This document shows, one piece after another, positions 28,001 to 42,999 of a DNA stretch of 55,000 nucleotides. Both the position numbers and the translations under genes were made by a program. The stretch spans positions 1 through 55,000 of the forward strand of contig CAUJGJ010000210.1 of NCBI GenBank assembly GCA_963170055.1, given 5' to 3'. The DNA comes from Halisarca cf. caerulea (Eukaryota > Porifera > Demospongiae > Chondrillida > Halisarcidae). The notes beneath the pieces were generated by a model. That model had not been told where the DNA came from. It made no database searches and saw only the letters and a program-made list of their open reading frames with translations. The first letter of the stretch is position 1, and the number at the start of each line of letters is the position of its first letter.

Positions 28001-31000
28001 GGTGCTAATACCAATATTTGTTACTAGCACCACACACATTCCTAGTAGACACACATGAATTTTTATAAGTACTGTAAGCGTTTTTGATTTGAGTTGGATA
28101 TGCTTGTGCTAATACCAATATTTGGCACTAGCACCACACACATTCCTAGTAGACACACATGAATTTTCATAAGTACTGTGGGTGTATTTGTGTAGTGTTG
28201 GATATGCTTGTGCTAATACCAATATTTGGCACTAGCTCCACGCACATTCCCAGTGGACACACAAGAAGTTACTGAAGTACTGTGAGCATATTTTTGAAGT
28301 GTTGGATATGCTGGTGCTAAGACTAATGTTTGGCACTAGCACAACGCACATTCCCAGTGGACACACATGAAGTTTCTGAAGTACTGTGAGCGTATTTGTG
28401 TAGTGTTGGATATGCTGGTGCTAATACCAATATTTGGCACTAGCACCACGCACATTCCCAGTGGACACACATGAAGTTTCTTAACTACTGTGGGCGTATT
28501 TGTGTAGTGTTGGATATGCTGGTGCTAATACCAATATTTGGCACTAGCACCACGCACATTCCCAGTGGACACACATGACCTTTCTGAAGTGCTGTGGGCG
28601 TATTTGTGTAGTGTTGGATATGCTGGTGCTAATACCAATATTTGGCACTAGCACCACGCACATTCCCAGTGGACGCACATGAAGTTTCTTAACTACTGTG
28701 GGCGTATTTGTATAATGTTGGATATGCTGGTGCTAATACCAATATTTGGCACTAGCACCACGCACATTCCCAGTGGACACACATGACCTTTCTGAAGTGC
28801 TGTGGGCGTATTTGTGTAGTGTTGGATATGCTGGTGCTAATACCAATATTTGGCACTAGCACCACGCACATTCCAGTGGACACACATGAAGTTTCTTAAC
28901 TACTGTGGGCGTATTTGTGTAGTGTTGGATATGCTGGTGCTAATACCAATATTTGGCACTAGCACCACGCACATTCCCAGTAAACACACATGAAGTTTCT
29001 TAACTACTGTGGGCGTATTTGTGTAGTGTTGGATATGCTGGTGCTAATACCAATATTTGGCACTAGCACCACGCACATTCCCAGTGGACACACATGACCT
29101 TTCTGAAGTGCTGTGGGCGTATTTGTGTAGTGTTGGATATGCTGGTGCTAATACCAATATTTGGCACTAGCACCACGCACATTCCCTGTGGACACACATG
29201 ACCTTTCTAAAGTGCTGTGGGCGCATTTATGTAGTGTTGGATATGCTGGTGCTAATACCAACATTTGGCACTAACACCAGGCACATTCCCAGTGGACAAA
29301 CATGAAGTTTGTGAAGTGCTGTGGGCGTATTTGTGTAGTGTTGGATATGCTGGTGCTAATACCAATATTTGGCACTAGCACCACACACATTCCCAGTTCA
29401 CACACATTACCTTTCTGAAGTGCTGTGGGCATATTTGTGTAGTGTTGGATATGCTGGTGCTAATACCAATATTTGGCACTAGAACCACGCACATTCCCAG
29501 TGGACGCACATGAAGTTTCTGAAGAGTTGTGGTCGTATTTGTGTAGTGTTAGATATGCTGGTGCTAATACTAATATTTGGCACTAGCACCACGCACATTC
29601 CCAGTGGACACACATGAAGTTTCTGAAGTACTGAGGGCGTATTTGTGTAGTTTTGATAAGCTGTTTCTAATACCCATATTTGGTACTAGCACCACGCACA
29701 TTCCCAGTTGACACACATGACCTTTCTGAAGTGCTGTGGGTGTATTTGTGTAGTGTTGGATATGCTGGTTCGAATACCAATATTTGGCACTAGCACCACG
29801 CACATTCCCTGTGGACACACATGAACTTTCTAAAGTGCTGTGGGCGCATTTATGTGGTGTTGGATATGCTGGTGCTAATACCAACATTTGGCACTAACAC
29901 CAGGCACATTCCCAGTGGACAAACATGAAGTTTGTGAAGTGCTGTGGGCGTATTTGTGTAGTGTTGGATATGCTGGTGCTAATACCAATATTTGGCACTA
30001 GCACCACACACATTCCCAGTTCACACACATTACCTTTCTGAAGTGCTGTGGGCATATTTGTGTAGTGTTGGATATGCTGGTGCTAATACCAATATTTGGC
30101 ACTAGAACCACGCACATTCCCAGTGGACGCACATGAAGTTTCTGAAGAGTTGTGGTCGTATTTGTGTAGTGTTAGATATGCTGGTGCTAATACTAATATT
30201 TGGCACTAGCACCACGCACATTCCCAGTGGACACACATGAAGTTTCTGAAGTACTGAGGGCGTATTTGTGTAGTTTTGATATGCTGTTTCTAATACCCAT
30301 ATTTGGTACTAGCACCACGCACATTCCCAGTTGACACACATGACCTTTCTGAAGTGCTGTGGGTGTATTTGTGTAGTGTTGGATATGCTGGTTCGAATAC
30401 CAATATTTGGCACTAGCACCACGCACATTCCCAGTGGACACACATGAAGTTTCTGAAGTGCTGTGGGCGTATTTGTGTAGTGTTGGATATGCTGGTGTGA
30501 ATACCAATATTTGGCACTAGCACCACACACATTCCCAGTGGACACACATGACCTTTCTGAAGTGCTGTGGGGGTATTTGTGTAGTTTTGGATATGCTGGT
30601 GCTAATACCAATATTTGTTACTAGCACCACACACATTCCTAGTAGACACACATGAATTTTTATAAGTACTGTAAGCGTTTTTGATTTGAGTTGGATATGC
30701 TTGTGCTAATACCAATATTTGGCACTAGCACCACACACATTCCTAGTAGACACACATGAATTTTCATAAGTACTGTGGGTGTATTTGTGTAGTGTTGGAT
30801 ATGCTTGTGCTAATACCAATATTTGGCACTAGCTCCACGCACATTCCCAGTGGACACACAAGAAGTTACTGAAGTACTGTGAGCATATTTTTGAAGTGTT
30901 GGATATGCTGGTGCTAAGACTAATGTTTGGCACTAGCACAACGCACATTCCCAGTGGACACACATGAAGTTTCTGAAGTACTGTGAGCGTATTTGTGTAG

Positions 31001-32700
31001 TGTTGGATATGCTGGTGCTAATACCAATATTTGGCACTAGCACCACGCACATTCCCAGTGGACACACATGAAGTTTCTTAACTACTGTGGGCGTATTTGT
31101 GTAGTGTTGGATATGCTGGTGCTAATACCAATATTTGGCACTAGCACCACGCACATTCCCAGTGGACACACATGACCTTTCTGAAGTGCTGTGGGCGTAT
31201 TTGTGTAGTGTTGGATATGCTGGTGCTAATACCAATATTTGGCACTAGCACCACGCACATTCCCAGTGGACGCACATGAAGTTTCTTAACTACTGTGGGC
31301 GTATTTGTATAATGTTGGATATGCTGGTGCTAATACCAATATTTGGCACTAGCACCACGCACATTCCCAGTGGACACACATGACCTTTCTGAAGTGCTGT
31401 GGGCGTATTTGTGTAGTGTTGGATATGCTGGTGCTAATACCAATATTTGGCACTAGCACCACGCACATTCCAGTGGACACACATGAAGTTTCTTAACTAC
31501 TGTGGGCGTATTTGTGTAGTGTTGGATATGCTGGTGCTAATACCAATATTTGGCACTAGCACCACGCACATTCCCAGTAAACACACATGAAGTTTCTTAA
31601 CTACTGTGGGCGTATTTGTGTAGTGTTGGATATGCTGGTGCTAATACCAATATTTGGCACTAGCACCACGCACATTCCCAGTGGACACACATGACCTTTC
31701 TGAAGTGCTGTGGGCGTATTTGTGTAGTGTTGGATATGCTGGTGCTAATACCAATATTTGGCACTAGCACCACGCACATTCCCTGTGGACACACATGACC
31801 TTTCTAAAGTGCTGTGGGCGCATTTATGTAGTGTTGGATATGCTGGTGCTAATACCAACATTTGGCACTAACACCAGGCACATTCCCAGTGGACAAACAT
31901 GAAGTTTGTGAAGTGCTGTGGGCGTATTTGTGTAGTGTTGGATATGCTGGTGCTAATACCAATATTTGGCACTAGCACCACACACATTCCCAGTTCACAC
32001 ACATTACCTTTCTGAAGTGCTGTGGGCATATTTGTGTAGAGTTGGATATGCTGGTGCTAATACCAATATTTGGCACTAGAACCACGCACATTCCCAGTGG
32101 ACGCACATGAAGTTTCTGAAGAGTTGTGGTCGTATTTGTGTAGTGTTAGATATGCTGGTGCTAATACTAATATTTGGCACTAGCACCACGCACATTCCCA
32201 GTGGACACACATGAAGTTTCTGAAGTACTGAGGGCGTATTTGTGTAGTTTTGATATGCTGTTTCTAATACCCATATTTGGTACTAGCACCACGCACATTC
32301 CCAGTTGACACACATGACCTTTCTGAAGTGCTGTGGGTGTATTTGTGTAGTGTTGGATATGCTGGTTCGAATACCAATATTTGGCACTAGCACCACGCAC
32401 ATTCCCAGTGGACACACATGAAGTTTCTGAAGTGCTGTGGGCGTATTTGTGTAGTGTTGGATATGCTGGTGTGAATACCAATATTTGGCACTAGCACCAC
32501 ACACATTCCCAGTGGACACACATGACCTTTCTGAAGTGCTGTGGGGGTATTTGTGTAGTTTTGGATATGCTGGTGCTAATACCAATATTTGTTACTAGCA
32601 CCACACACATTCCTAGTAGACACACATGAATTTTTATAAGTACTGTAAGCGTTTTTGATTTGAGTTGGATATGCTTGTGCTAATACCAATATTATGCACT
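25020..32700. repeat. 19- to 25-mer higher-order repeats of a second subtype family
   Basis: From about 25 kb a distinct subtype set appears: GGTTCGAATACC, GGTGTGAATACC, TGCTGTTTCTAATACCC and a divergent TTTTGATTTGAGTTGG monomer. The last marks blocks at 25901, 28082, 30679 and 32653, with spacings of 2181, 2597 and 1974 bp (about 21, 25 and 19 monomers). Blocks are nearly identical within the shared part and differ by whole-monomer indels. One block end has ACCAGTAACATTCC (about 26681) where its siblings have ACCAGGCACATTCC. Confidence 0.85.
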
Positions 32701-35700
32701 AGCACCACACACATTCCTAGTAGACACACATGAATTTTCATAAGTACTGTGGGTGTATTTGTGTAGTGTTGGATATGCTTGTGCTAATACCAATATTTGG
32801 CACTAGCTCCACGCACATTCCCAGTGGACACACAAGAAGTTACTGAAGTACTGTGAGCATATTTTTGAAGTGTTGGATATGCTGGTGCTAAGACTAATGT
32901 TTGGCACTAGCACAACGCACATTCCCAGTGGACACACATGAAGTTTCTGAAGTACTGTGAGCGTATTTGTGTAGTGTTGGATATGCTGGTGCTAAGACTA
33001 ATATTTGGCACTAGCACAACGCACAATCACAGTGGACACACATGAAGTTACTGAAGTGCTGTGGGCATATTTGTGTAGTGTTGGATATGCTGGTGCTAAT
33101 ACCAATATTTGGCACTAGCACCACGCACATTCCCAGTGGACACACATGAAGTTTCTGAAGTACTGCGAGCGTATTGGGGAGTGTTGGATATGCTGTTTCT
33201 AAGACTAATATTTGGCACTAGCACCACTCACATTCCCAGTGGACACACATGAAGTTACTGAAGTGCTGTGGGCGTATTTTGTAGTGTTGGATATGCTGGT
33301 GCTAATACCAATATTTGGAACTAGCACCACCCAAACTCCCAGTGGACACACATGAATTTTTTGAATTGCTGTGAGTGCATTTGTGTAGTGTTGGATGTGT
33401 TTGTGCTAAGGCTAATATTTTGCACTAGCACAATGTTCATTCCCAGTGGACATACATGAAGTTACTGAAGTGCTGTGGGCGTATTTGTGTAGTGTTGGAT
33501 ATGCTGGTGCTAATACCAATATTTGGTACTAGCATCACGCACATTCAAAATTGACACAAATGAAGTTTCTGAAGTGCTGTGGGCGTATTTGTGTAGTGTT
33601 GGATATGCTGGTGCTAATACCAATATTTGGCACTAGCACCACGCACATTCCCAGTGGACACACATGACCTTTCTGAAGTGCTGTGGGCGTATTTGTGTAG
33701 TGTGGGATATGCTGGTTCTAATACCAATATTTGGCACTAGCACCACGCACATTCCAGTGGACACACATGAAGTTTCTTAACTACTGTGGGCGTATTTGTG
33801 TAATGTTGGATATGCTGGTGCTAATACCAATATTTTTCACTAGCACCACGCACATTCCAGTGGACACACATGAAGTTTCTTAACTACTGTGGGCGTATTT
33901 GTGTAATGTTGGATATGCTGGTGCTAATACCAATATTTGGCACTAGCACCACGCACATTCCCATTAAACACACATGAAGTTTCTTAACTACTGTGGGCGT
34001 ATTTGTGTAGTGTTGGATATGCTGGTGCTAATACCAATATTTGGCACTAGCACCACGCACATTCCCAGTGGACACACATGACCTTTCTGAAGTGCTGTGG
34101 GCGTATTTGTGTAGTGTTGGATATGCTGGTGCTAATACCAATATTTGGCAATAGCACCACGCACATTCCCAGTGGACGCACATGAAGTTTTTTAACTACT
34201 GTGGGCGTATTTGTATAATGTTGGATATGCTGGTGCTAATACCAATATTTGGCACTAGCACCACGCACATTCCCAGTGGACACACATGAAGTTTCTAAAC
34301 TACTGTGGGCATATTTGTGTAGTGTTGGATATGCTGGTGCTAATACCAATATTTGGCACTAGCACCACGCACATTCCCAGTGGAAACACATGACCTTTCT
34401 GAAGTGCTGTGGGCATATTTGTGTAGTGTTGGATATGCTGGTGCTAAAATCAATATTTGGTACTAGCACCACGCACATTCCCAATGGAAACACATGAGGT
34501 TTCTTAAGAGCTGTGGGCGTATTCATGTATTGTTGGAAATGCTGGTGCTACTACAAATATTTGGCACTAGCACCACGCACATTACAGTGGACACACATGA
34601 AGTTTCTTAACTACTGTGGGCGTATTTGTGTAGTGTTGGATATGCTGGTGCTAATACCAATATTTTGCACTAGCACCACGCACATTCCCAGTGGACACAC
34701 ATGACCTTTCTGAAGTGCTGTGGGCGTATTTGCGTAGTGTTGGATATGCTGGTGCTAATACCAATATTTGGCACTAGCACCACGCACATTCCCGGTGGAC
34801 ACACATGAAGTTTCTTAACTACTGTAAGCGTATTTGTGTAGTGTTGGATATGCTGGTGCTAATACCAATATTTGGCACTAGCACCACGCACATTCCCGGT
34901 GGACACACATGAAGTTTCTTAACTACTGTAAGCGTATTTGTGTAGTGTTGGATATGCTGGTGCTAATACCAATATTTGGCACTAGCACCACGCACATTCC
35001 CAGTGGACACACATGAAGTTTCTTAACTACTGTGGGCGTATTTGTGTAGTGTTGGATATGCTGGTGCTAATACCAATATTTGGCACTAGCACCACGCACA
35101 TTCCCAGTGGACACACATGACCTTTCTGAAGTGCTGTGGGCGTATTTGTGTAGTGTTGGATATGCTGGTGCTAATACCAATATTTGGCACTAGCACCATG
35201 CACATTCAAGTGGACACACATGAAGTTTCTTAACTACTGTGGGCGTATTTGTGTAATGTTGGATATGCTGGTGCTAATACCAATATTTGGCACTAGCACC
35301 ACGCACATTCCCAGTAAACACACATGAAGTTTCTTAACTACTGTGGGCGTATTTGTGTAGTGTTGGATATGCTGGTGCTAATACCAATATTTGGCACTAG
35401 CACCACGCACATTCCCAGTGGACACACATGACCTTTCTGAAGTGCTGTGGGCGTAATTGTGTAGTGTTGGATATGCTGGTGCTAATACAAATATTTGGCA
35501 CTAGCACCACGCACATTCCCTGTGGACACACATGTCCTTTCTAAAGTGCTGTGGGCGCATTTATGTAGTGTTGGATATGCTGGTGCTAATACCAACATTT
35601 GGCACTAACACCAGGCACATTCCCAGTGGACAAACATGAAGTTTGTGAAGTGCTGTGGGCGTATTTGTGTAGTGTTGGATATGCTGGTGCTAATACCAAT

Positions 35701-35793
35701 ATTTGGCACTAGCACCACACACATTCCCAGTTCACACACATTACCTTTCTGAAGTGCTGTGGGCATATTTGTGTAGTGTTGGATATGCTGGTG
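32653..35793. repeat. Satellite segment repeated ~5.7-5.9 kb downstream
   Basis: This segment corresponds to about 38569-41608. Matching landmarks are GCACAATCAC at 33021/38937, ACATTCAAAA at 33541/39251, the TTGGAAATGCTGG block at 34513/40224 and CATGTCC at 35531/41346. The offset changes from 5,916 to 5,710 (two monomers missing in the downstream copy) and then to 5,815 (one extra monomer). A third partial copy covers about 42102-43020 at an offset of 9,448 bp. Confidence 0.8.
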
Positions 35794-38436
35794 CTAATAC
35801 CAATATTTGGCACTAGCACCACGCACATTCCCAGTAAACACACATGACCTTTCTGAAGTACTGAGGGCGTATTTGTGTAGTTTTGATATGCTGTTTCTAA
35901 TACCCATATTTGGTACTAGCACCACGCACATTCCCAGTTGACACACATGACCTTTCTGAAGTGCTGTGGGTGTATTTGTGTAGTGTTGGATATGCTGGTT
36001 CGAATACCAATATTTGGCACTAGCACCACGCACATTCCCAGTGGACACACATGACCTTTCTGAAGTACTGAGGGCGTATTTGTGTAGTTTTGATATGCTG
36101 TTTCTAATACCCATATTTGGTACTAGCACCACGCACATTCCCAGTTGAAACACATGACCTTTCTGAAGTGCTGTGGGTGTATTTGTGTAGTGTTGGATAT
36201 GCTGGTTCGAATACCAATATTTGGCACTAGCACCACGCACATTCCCAGTGGACACACATGAAGTTTCTGAAGTGCTGTGGGCGTATTTGTGTAGTGTTGG
36301 ATATGCTGGTGTGAATACCAATATTTGGCACTAGCACCACACACATTCCCAGTGGACACACATGACCTTTCTGAAGTGCTGTGGGGGTATTTGTGTAATT
36401 TTGGATATGCTGGTGCTAATACCAATATTTGTTACTAGCACCACACACATTCCTAGTAGACACACAGGAATTTTTATAAGTACTGTAAGCGTTTTTGATT
36501 TGAGTTGGATATGCTTGTGCTAATACCAATATTTGGCACTAGCACCACACACATTCCTAGTAGACACACATGAATTTTCATAAGTACTGTGGGTGTATTT
36601 GTGTAGTGTTGGATATGCTGGTTCGAATACCAATATTTGGCACTAGCACCACGCACATTCCCAGTGGACACACATGAAGTTTCTGAAGTACTGAGGGCGT
36701 ATTTGTGTAGTTTTGATATGCTGTTTCTAATACCCATATTTGGTACTAGCACCACGCACATTCCCAGTTGAAACACATGACCTTTCTGAAGTGCTGTGGG
36801 TGTATTTGTGTAGTGTTGGATATGCTGGTTCGAATACCAATATTTGGCACTAGCACCACGCACATTCCCAGTGGACACACATGAAGTTTCTGAAGTGCTG
36901 TGGGCGTATTTGTGTAGTGTTGGATATGCTGGTGTGAATACCAATATTTGGCACTAGCACCACACACATTCCCAGTGGACACACATGTCCTTTCTAAAGT
37001 GCTGTGGGCGCATTTATGTAGTGTTGGATATGCTGGTGCTAATACCAACATTTGGCACTAACACCAGGCACATTCCCAGTGGACAAACATGAAGTTTGTG
37101 AAGTGCTGTGGGCGTATTTGTGTAGTGTTGGATATGCTGGTGCTAATACCAATATTTGGCACTAGCACCACACACATTCCCAGTTCACACACATTACCTT
37201 TCTGAAGTGCTGTGGGCATATTTGTGTAGTGTTGGATATGCTGGTGCTAATACCAATATTTGGCACTAGCACCACGCACATTCCCAGTAAACACACATGA
37301 CCTTTCTGAAGTACTGAGGGCGTATTTGTGTAGTTTTGATATGCTGTTTCTAATACCCATATTTGGTACTAGCACCACGCACATTCCCAGTTGACACACA
37401 TGACCTTTCTGAAGTGCTGTGGGTGTATTTGTGTAGTGTTGGATATGCTGGTTCGAATACCAATATTTGGCACTAGCACCACGCACATTCCCAGTGGACA
37501 CACATGACCTTTCTGAAGTACTGAGGGCGTATTTGTGTAGTTTTGATATGCTGTTTCTAATACCCATATTTGGTACTAGCACCACGCACATTCCCAGTTG
37601 AAACACATGACCTTTCTGAAGTGCTGTGGGTGTATTTGTGTAGTGTTGGATATGCTGGTTCGAATACCAATATTTGGCACTAGCACCACGCACATTCCCA
37701 GTGGACACACATGAAGTTTCTGAAGTGCTGTGGGCGTATTTGTGTAGTGTTGGATATGCTGGTGTGAATACCAATATTTGGCACTAGCACCACACACATT
37801 CCCAGTGGACACACATGACCTTTCTGAAGTGCTGTGGGGGTATTTGTGTAATTTTGGATATGCTGGTGCTAATACCAATATTTGTTACTAGCACCACACA
37901 CATTCCTAGTAGACACACAGGAATTTTTATAAGTACTGTAAGCGTTTTTGATTTGAGTTGGATATGCTTGTGCTAATACCAATATTTGGCACTAGCACCA
38001 CACACATTCCTAGTAGACACACATGAATTTTCATAAGTACTGTGGGTGTATTTGTGTAGTGTTGGATATGCTGGTTCGAATACCAATATTTGGCACTAGC
38101 ACCACGCACATTCCCAGTGGACACACATGAAGTTTCTGAAGTACTGAGGGCGTATTTGTGTAGTTTTGATATGCTGTTTCTAATACCCATATTTGGTACT
38201 AGCACCACGCACATTCCCAGTTGAAACACATGACCTTTCTGAAGTGCTGTGGGTGTATTTGTGTAGTGTTGGATATGCTGGTTCGAATACCAATATTTGG
38301 CACTAGCACCACGCACATTCCCAGTGGACACACATGAAGTTTCTGAAGTGCTGTGGGCGTATTTGTGTAGTGTTGGATATGCTGGTGTGAATACCAATAT
38401 TTGGCACTAGCACCACACACATTCCCAGTGGACACA
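35531..38436. repeat. 1,453-bp (14-mer) tandem duplication
   Basis: CATGTCCTTTC at 35531 recurs at 36984, and every marker between follows at exactly 1,453 bp (for example TTTTGATTTG at 36493 and 37946). Shared private variants such as CACACAGGAATTTTTATAAG and GTGTAATTTTGG show that the duplication is recent. A further TTTTGATTTG monomer at 38569 follows after only 623 bp (6 monomers). Confidence 0.88.
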
Positions 38437-38568
38437 CATGACCTTTCTGAAGTGCTGTGGGGGTATTTGTGTAGTTTTGGATATGCTGGTGCTAATACCA
38501 ATATTTGTTACTAGCACCACACACATTCCTAGTAGACACACAGGAATTTTTATAAGTACTGTAAGCGT

Positions 38569-41500
38569 TTTTGATTTGAGTTGGATATGCTTGTGCTAAT
38601 ACCAATATTTGGCACTAGCACCACACACATTCCTAGTAGACACACATGAATTTTCATAAGTACTGTGGGTGTATTTGTGTAGTGTTGGATATGCTTGTGC
38701 TAATACCAATATTTGGCACTAGCTCCACGCACATTCCCAGTGGACACACAAGAAGTTACTGAAGTACTGTGAGCATATTTTTGAAGTGTTGGATATGCTG
38801 GTGCTAAGACTAATGTTTGGCACTAGCACAACGCACATTCCCAGTGGACACACATGAAGTTTCTGAAGTACTGTGAGCGTATTTGTGTAGTGTTGGATAT
38901 GCTGGTGCTAAGACTAATATTTGGCACTAGCACAACGCACAATCACAGTGGACACACATGAAGTTACTGAAGTGCTGTGGGCATATTTGTGTAGTGTTGG
39001 ATATGCTGGTGCTAATACCAATATTTGGCACTAGCACCACGCACATTCCCAGTGGACACACATGAATTTTTTGAATTGCTGTGAGTGCATTTGTGTAGTG
39101 TTGGATGTGTTTGTGCTAAGGCTAATATTTTGCACTAGCACAATGTTCATTCCCAGTGGACATACATGAAGTTACTGAAGTGCTGTGGGCGTATTTGTGT
39201 AGTGTTGGATATGCTGGTGCTAATACCAATATTTGGTACTAGCATCAAGCACATTCAAAATTGACACAAATGAAGTTTCTGAAGTGCTGTGGGCGTATTT
39301 GTGTAGTGTTGGATATGCTGGTGCTAATACCAATATTTGGCACTAGCACCACGCACATTCCCAGTGGACACACATGACCTTTCTGAAGTGCTGTGGGCGT
39401 ATTTGTGTAGTGTGGGATATGCTGGTTCTAATACCAATATTTGGCACTAGCACCACGCACATTCCAGTGGACACACATGAAGTTTCTTAACTACTGTGGG
39501 CGTATTTGTGTAATGTTGGATATGCTGGTGCTAATACCAATATTTTTCACTAGCACCACGCACATTCCAGTGGACACACATGAAGTTTCTTAACTACTGT
39601 GGGCGTATTTGTGTAATGTTGGATATGCTGGTGCTAATACCAATATTTGGCACTAGCACCACGCACATTCCCAGTAAACACACATGAAGTTTCTTAACTA
39701 CTGTGGGCGTATTTGTTTAGTGTTGGATATGCTGGTGCTAATACCAATATTTGGCAATAGCACCACGCACATTCCCAGTGGACACACATGACCTTTCTGA
39801 AGTGCTGTGGGCGTATTTGTGTAGTGTTGGATATGCTGGTGCTAATACCAATATTTGGCAATAGCACCACGCACATTCCCAGTGGACGCACATGAAGTTT
39901 TTTAAACTACTGTGGGCGTATTTGTATAATGTTGGATATGCTGGTGCTAATACCAATATTTGGCACTAGCACCACGCACATTCCCAGTGGACACACATGA
40001 AGTTTCTAAACTACTGTGGGCGTATTTGTGTAGTGTTGGATATGCTGGTACTAATACCAATATTTGGCACTAGCACCACGCACATTCCCAGTGGAAACAC
40101 ATGACCTTTCTGAAGTGCTGTGGGCATATTTGTGTAGTGTTGGATGTGCTGGTGCTAAAATCAATATTTGGTACTAGCACCACGCACATTCCCAATGGAA
40201 ACACATGAGGTTTCTTAAGAGCTGTGGGCGTATTCATGTATTGTTGGAAATGCTGGTGCTACTACAAATATTTGGCACTAGCACCACGCACATTACAGTG
40301 GACACACATGAAGTTTCTTAACTACTGTGGGCGTATTTGTGTAGTGTTGGATATGCTGGTGCTAATACCAATATTTTGCACTAGCACCACGCACATTCCC
40401 AGTGGACACACATGACCTTTCTGAAGTGCTGTGGGCGTATTTGCGTAGTGTTGGATATGCTGGTGCTAATACCAATATTTGGCACTAGCACCACGCACAT
40501 TCCCGGTGGACACACATGAAGTTTCTTAACTACTGTAAGCGTATTTGTGTAGTGTTGGATATGCTGGTGCTAATACCAATATTTGGCACTAGCACCACGC
40601 ACATTCCCGGTGGACACACATGAAGTTTCTTAACTACTGTAAGCGTATTTGTGTAGTGTTGGATATGCTGGTGCTAATACAAATATTTGGCACTAGCACC
40701 ACGCACATTCCCAGTGGACACACATGAAGTTTCTTAACTACTGTGGGCGTATTTGTGTAGTGTTGGATATGCTGGTGCTAATACCAATATTTGGCACTAG
40801 CACCACGCACATTCCCAGTGGACACACATGACCTTTCTGAAGTGCTGTGGGCGTATTTGTGTAGTGTTGGATATGCTGGTGCTAATACCAATATTTGGCA
40901 CTAGCACCACGCACATTCCCAGTGGACACACATGACCTTTCTGAAGTGCTGTGGGCGTATTTGTGTAGTGTTGGATATGCTGGTGCTAATACCAATATTT
41001 GGCACTAGCACCACGCACATTCCAGTGGACACACATGAAGTTTCTTAACTACTGTGGGCGTATTTGTGTAATGTTGGATATGCTGGTGCTAATACCAATA
41101 TTTGGCACTAGCACCACGCACATTCCCAGTAAACACACATGAAGTTTCTTAACTACTGTGGGCGTATTTGTGTAGTGTTGGATATGCTGGTGCTAATACC
41201 AATATTTGGCACTAGCACCACGCACATTCCCAGTGGACACACATGACCTTTCTGAAGTGCTGTGGGCGTAATTGTGTAGTGTTGGATATGCTGGTGCTAA
41301 TACCAATATTTGGCACTAGCACTACGCACATTCCCTGTGGACACACATGTCCTTTCTAAAGTGCTGTGGGCGCATTTATGTAGTGTTGGATATGCTGGTG
41401 CTAATACCAACATTTGGCACTAACACCAGGCACATTCCCAGTGGACAAACATGAAGTTTGTGAAGTGCTGTGGGCGTATTTGTGTAGTGTTGGATATGCT

Positions 41501-41608
41501 GGTGCTAATACCAATATTTGGCACTAGCACCACACACATTCCCAGTTCACACACATTACCTTTCTGAAGTGCTGTGGGCATATTTGTGTAGTGTTGGATA
41601 TGCTGGTG
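38569..41608. repeat. Downstream copy of the 32653-35793 satellite segment
   Basis: Second copy of the segment described at 32653. It lacks the two monomers containing GCGAGCGTATTGGGG and carries one additional monomer with the CTGAAGTGCTG centre near 40921. Confidence 0.8.
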
Positions 41609-42999
41609 CTAATACCAATATTTGGCACTAGCACCACGCACATTCCCAGTAAACACACATGACCTTTCTGAAGTACTGAGGGCGTATTTGTGTATTTTTG
41701 ATATGCTGTTTCTAATACCCATATTTGGTACTAACACCACGCACATTCCCAGTTGACACACATGACCTTTCTGAAGTGCTGTGGGTGTATTTGTGTAGTG
41801 TTGGATATGCTGGTTCGAATACCAATATTTGGCACTAGCACCACGCACATTCCCAGTGGACACACATGAAGTTTCTGAAGTGCTGTGGGCGTATTTGTGT
41901 AGTGTTGGATATGCTGGTGTGAATACCAATATTTGGCACTAGCACCACACACATTCCCAGTGGACACACATGACCTTTCTGAAGTGCTGTGGGGGTATTT
42001 GTGTAGTTTTGGATATGCTGGTGCTAATACCAATATTTGTTACTAGCACCACACACATTCCTAGTAGACACACATGAATTTTTATAAGTACTGTAAGCGT
42101 TTTTGATTTGAGTTGGATATGCTTGTGCTAATACCAATATTTGGCACTAGCACCACACACATTCCTAGTAGACACACATGAATTTTCATAAGTACTGTGG
42201 TTGTATTTGTGTAGTGTTGGATATGCTTGTGCTAATACCAATATTTGGCACTAGCTCCACGCACATTCCCAGTGGACACACAAGAAGTTACTGAAGTACT
42301 GTGAGCATATTTTTGAAGTGTTGGATATGCTGGTGCTAAGACTAATGTTTGGCACTAGCACAACGCACATTCCCAGTGGACACACATGAAGTTTCTGAAG
42401 TACTGTGAGCGTATTTGTGTAGTGTTGGATATGCTGGTGCTAAGACTAATATTTGGCACTAGCACAACGCACAATCACAGTGGACACACATGAAGTTACT
42501 GAAGTGCTGTGGGCATATTTGTGTAGTGTTGGATATGCTGGTGCTAATACCAATATTTGGTACTAGCACCACGCACATTCCCAGTGGACACACATGAAGT
42601 TTCTGAAGTACTGCGAGCGTATTGGGGAGTGTTGGATATGCTGTTTCTAAGACTAATATTTGGCACTAGCACCACTCACATTCCCGGTGGACACACATGA
42701 AGTTACTGAAGTGCTGTGGGCGTATTTTTTAGTGTTGGATATGCTGGTGCTAATACCAATATTTGGAACTAGCACCACCCAAACTCCCAGTGGACACACA
42801 TGAATTTTTTGAATTGCTGTGAGTGCATTTGTGTAGTGTTGGATGTGTTTGTGCTAAGGCTAATATTTTGCACTAGCACAATGTTCATTCCCAGTGGACA
42901 TACATGAAGTTACTGAAGTGCTGTGGGCGTATTTGTGTAGTGTTGGATATGCTGGTGCTAATACCAATATTTGGTACTAGCATCACGCACATTCAAAAT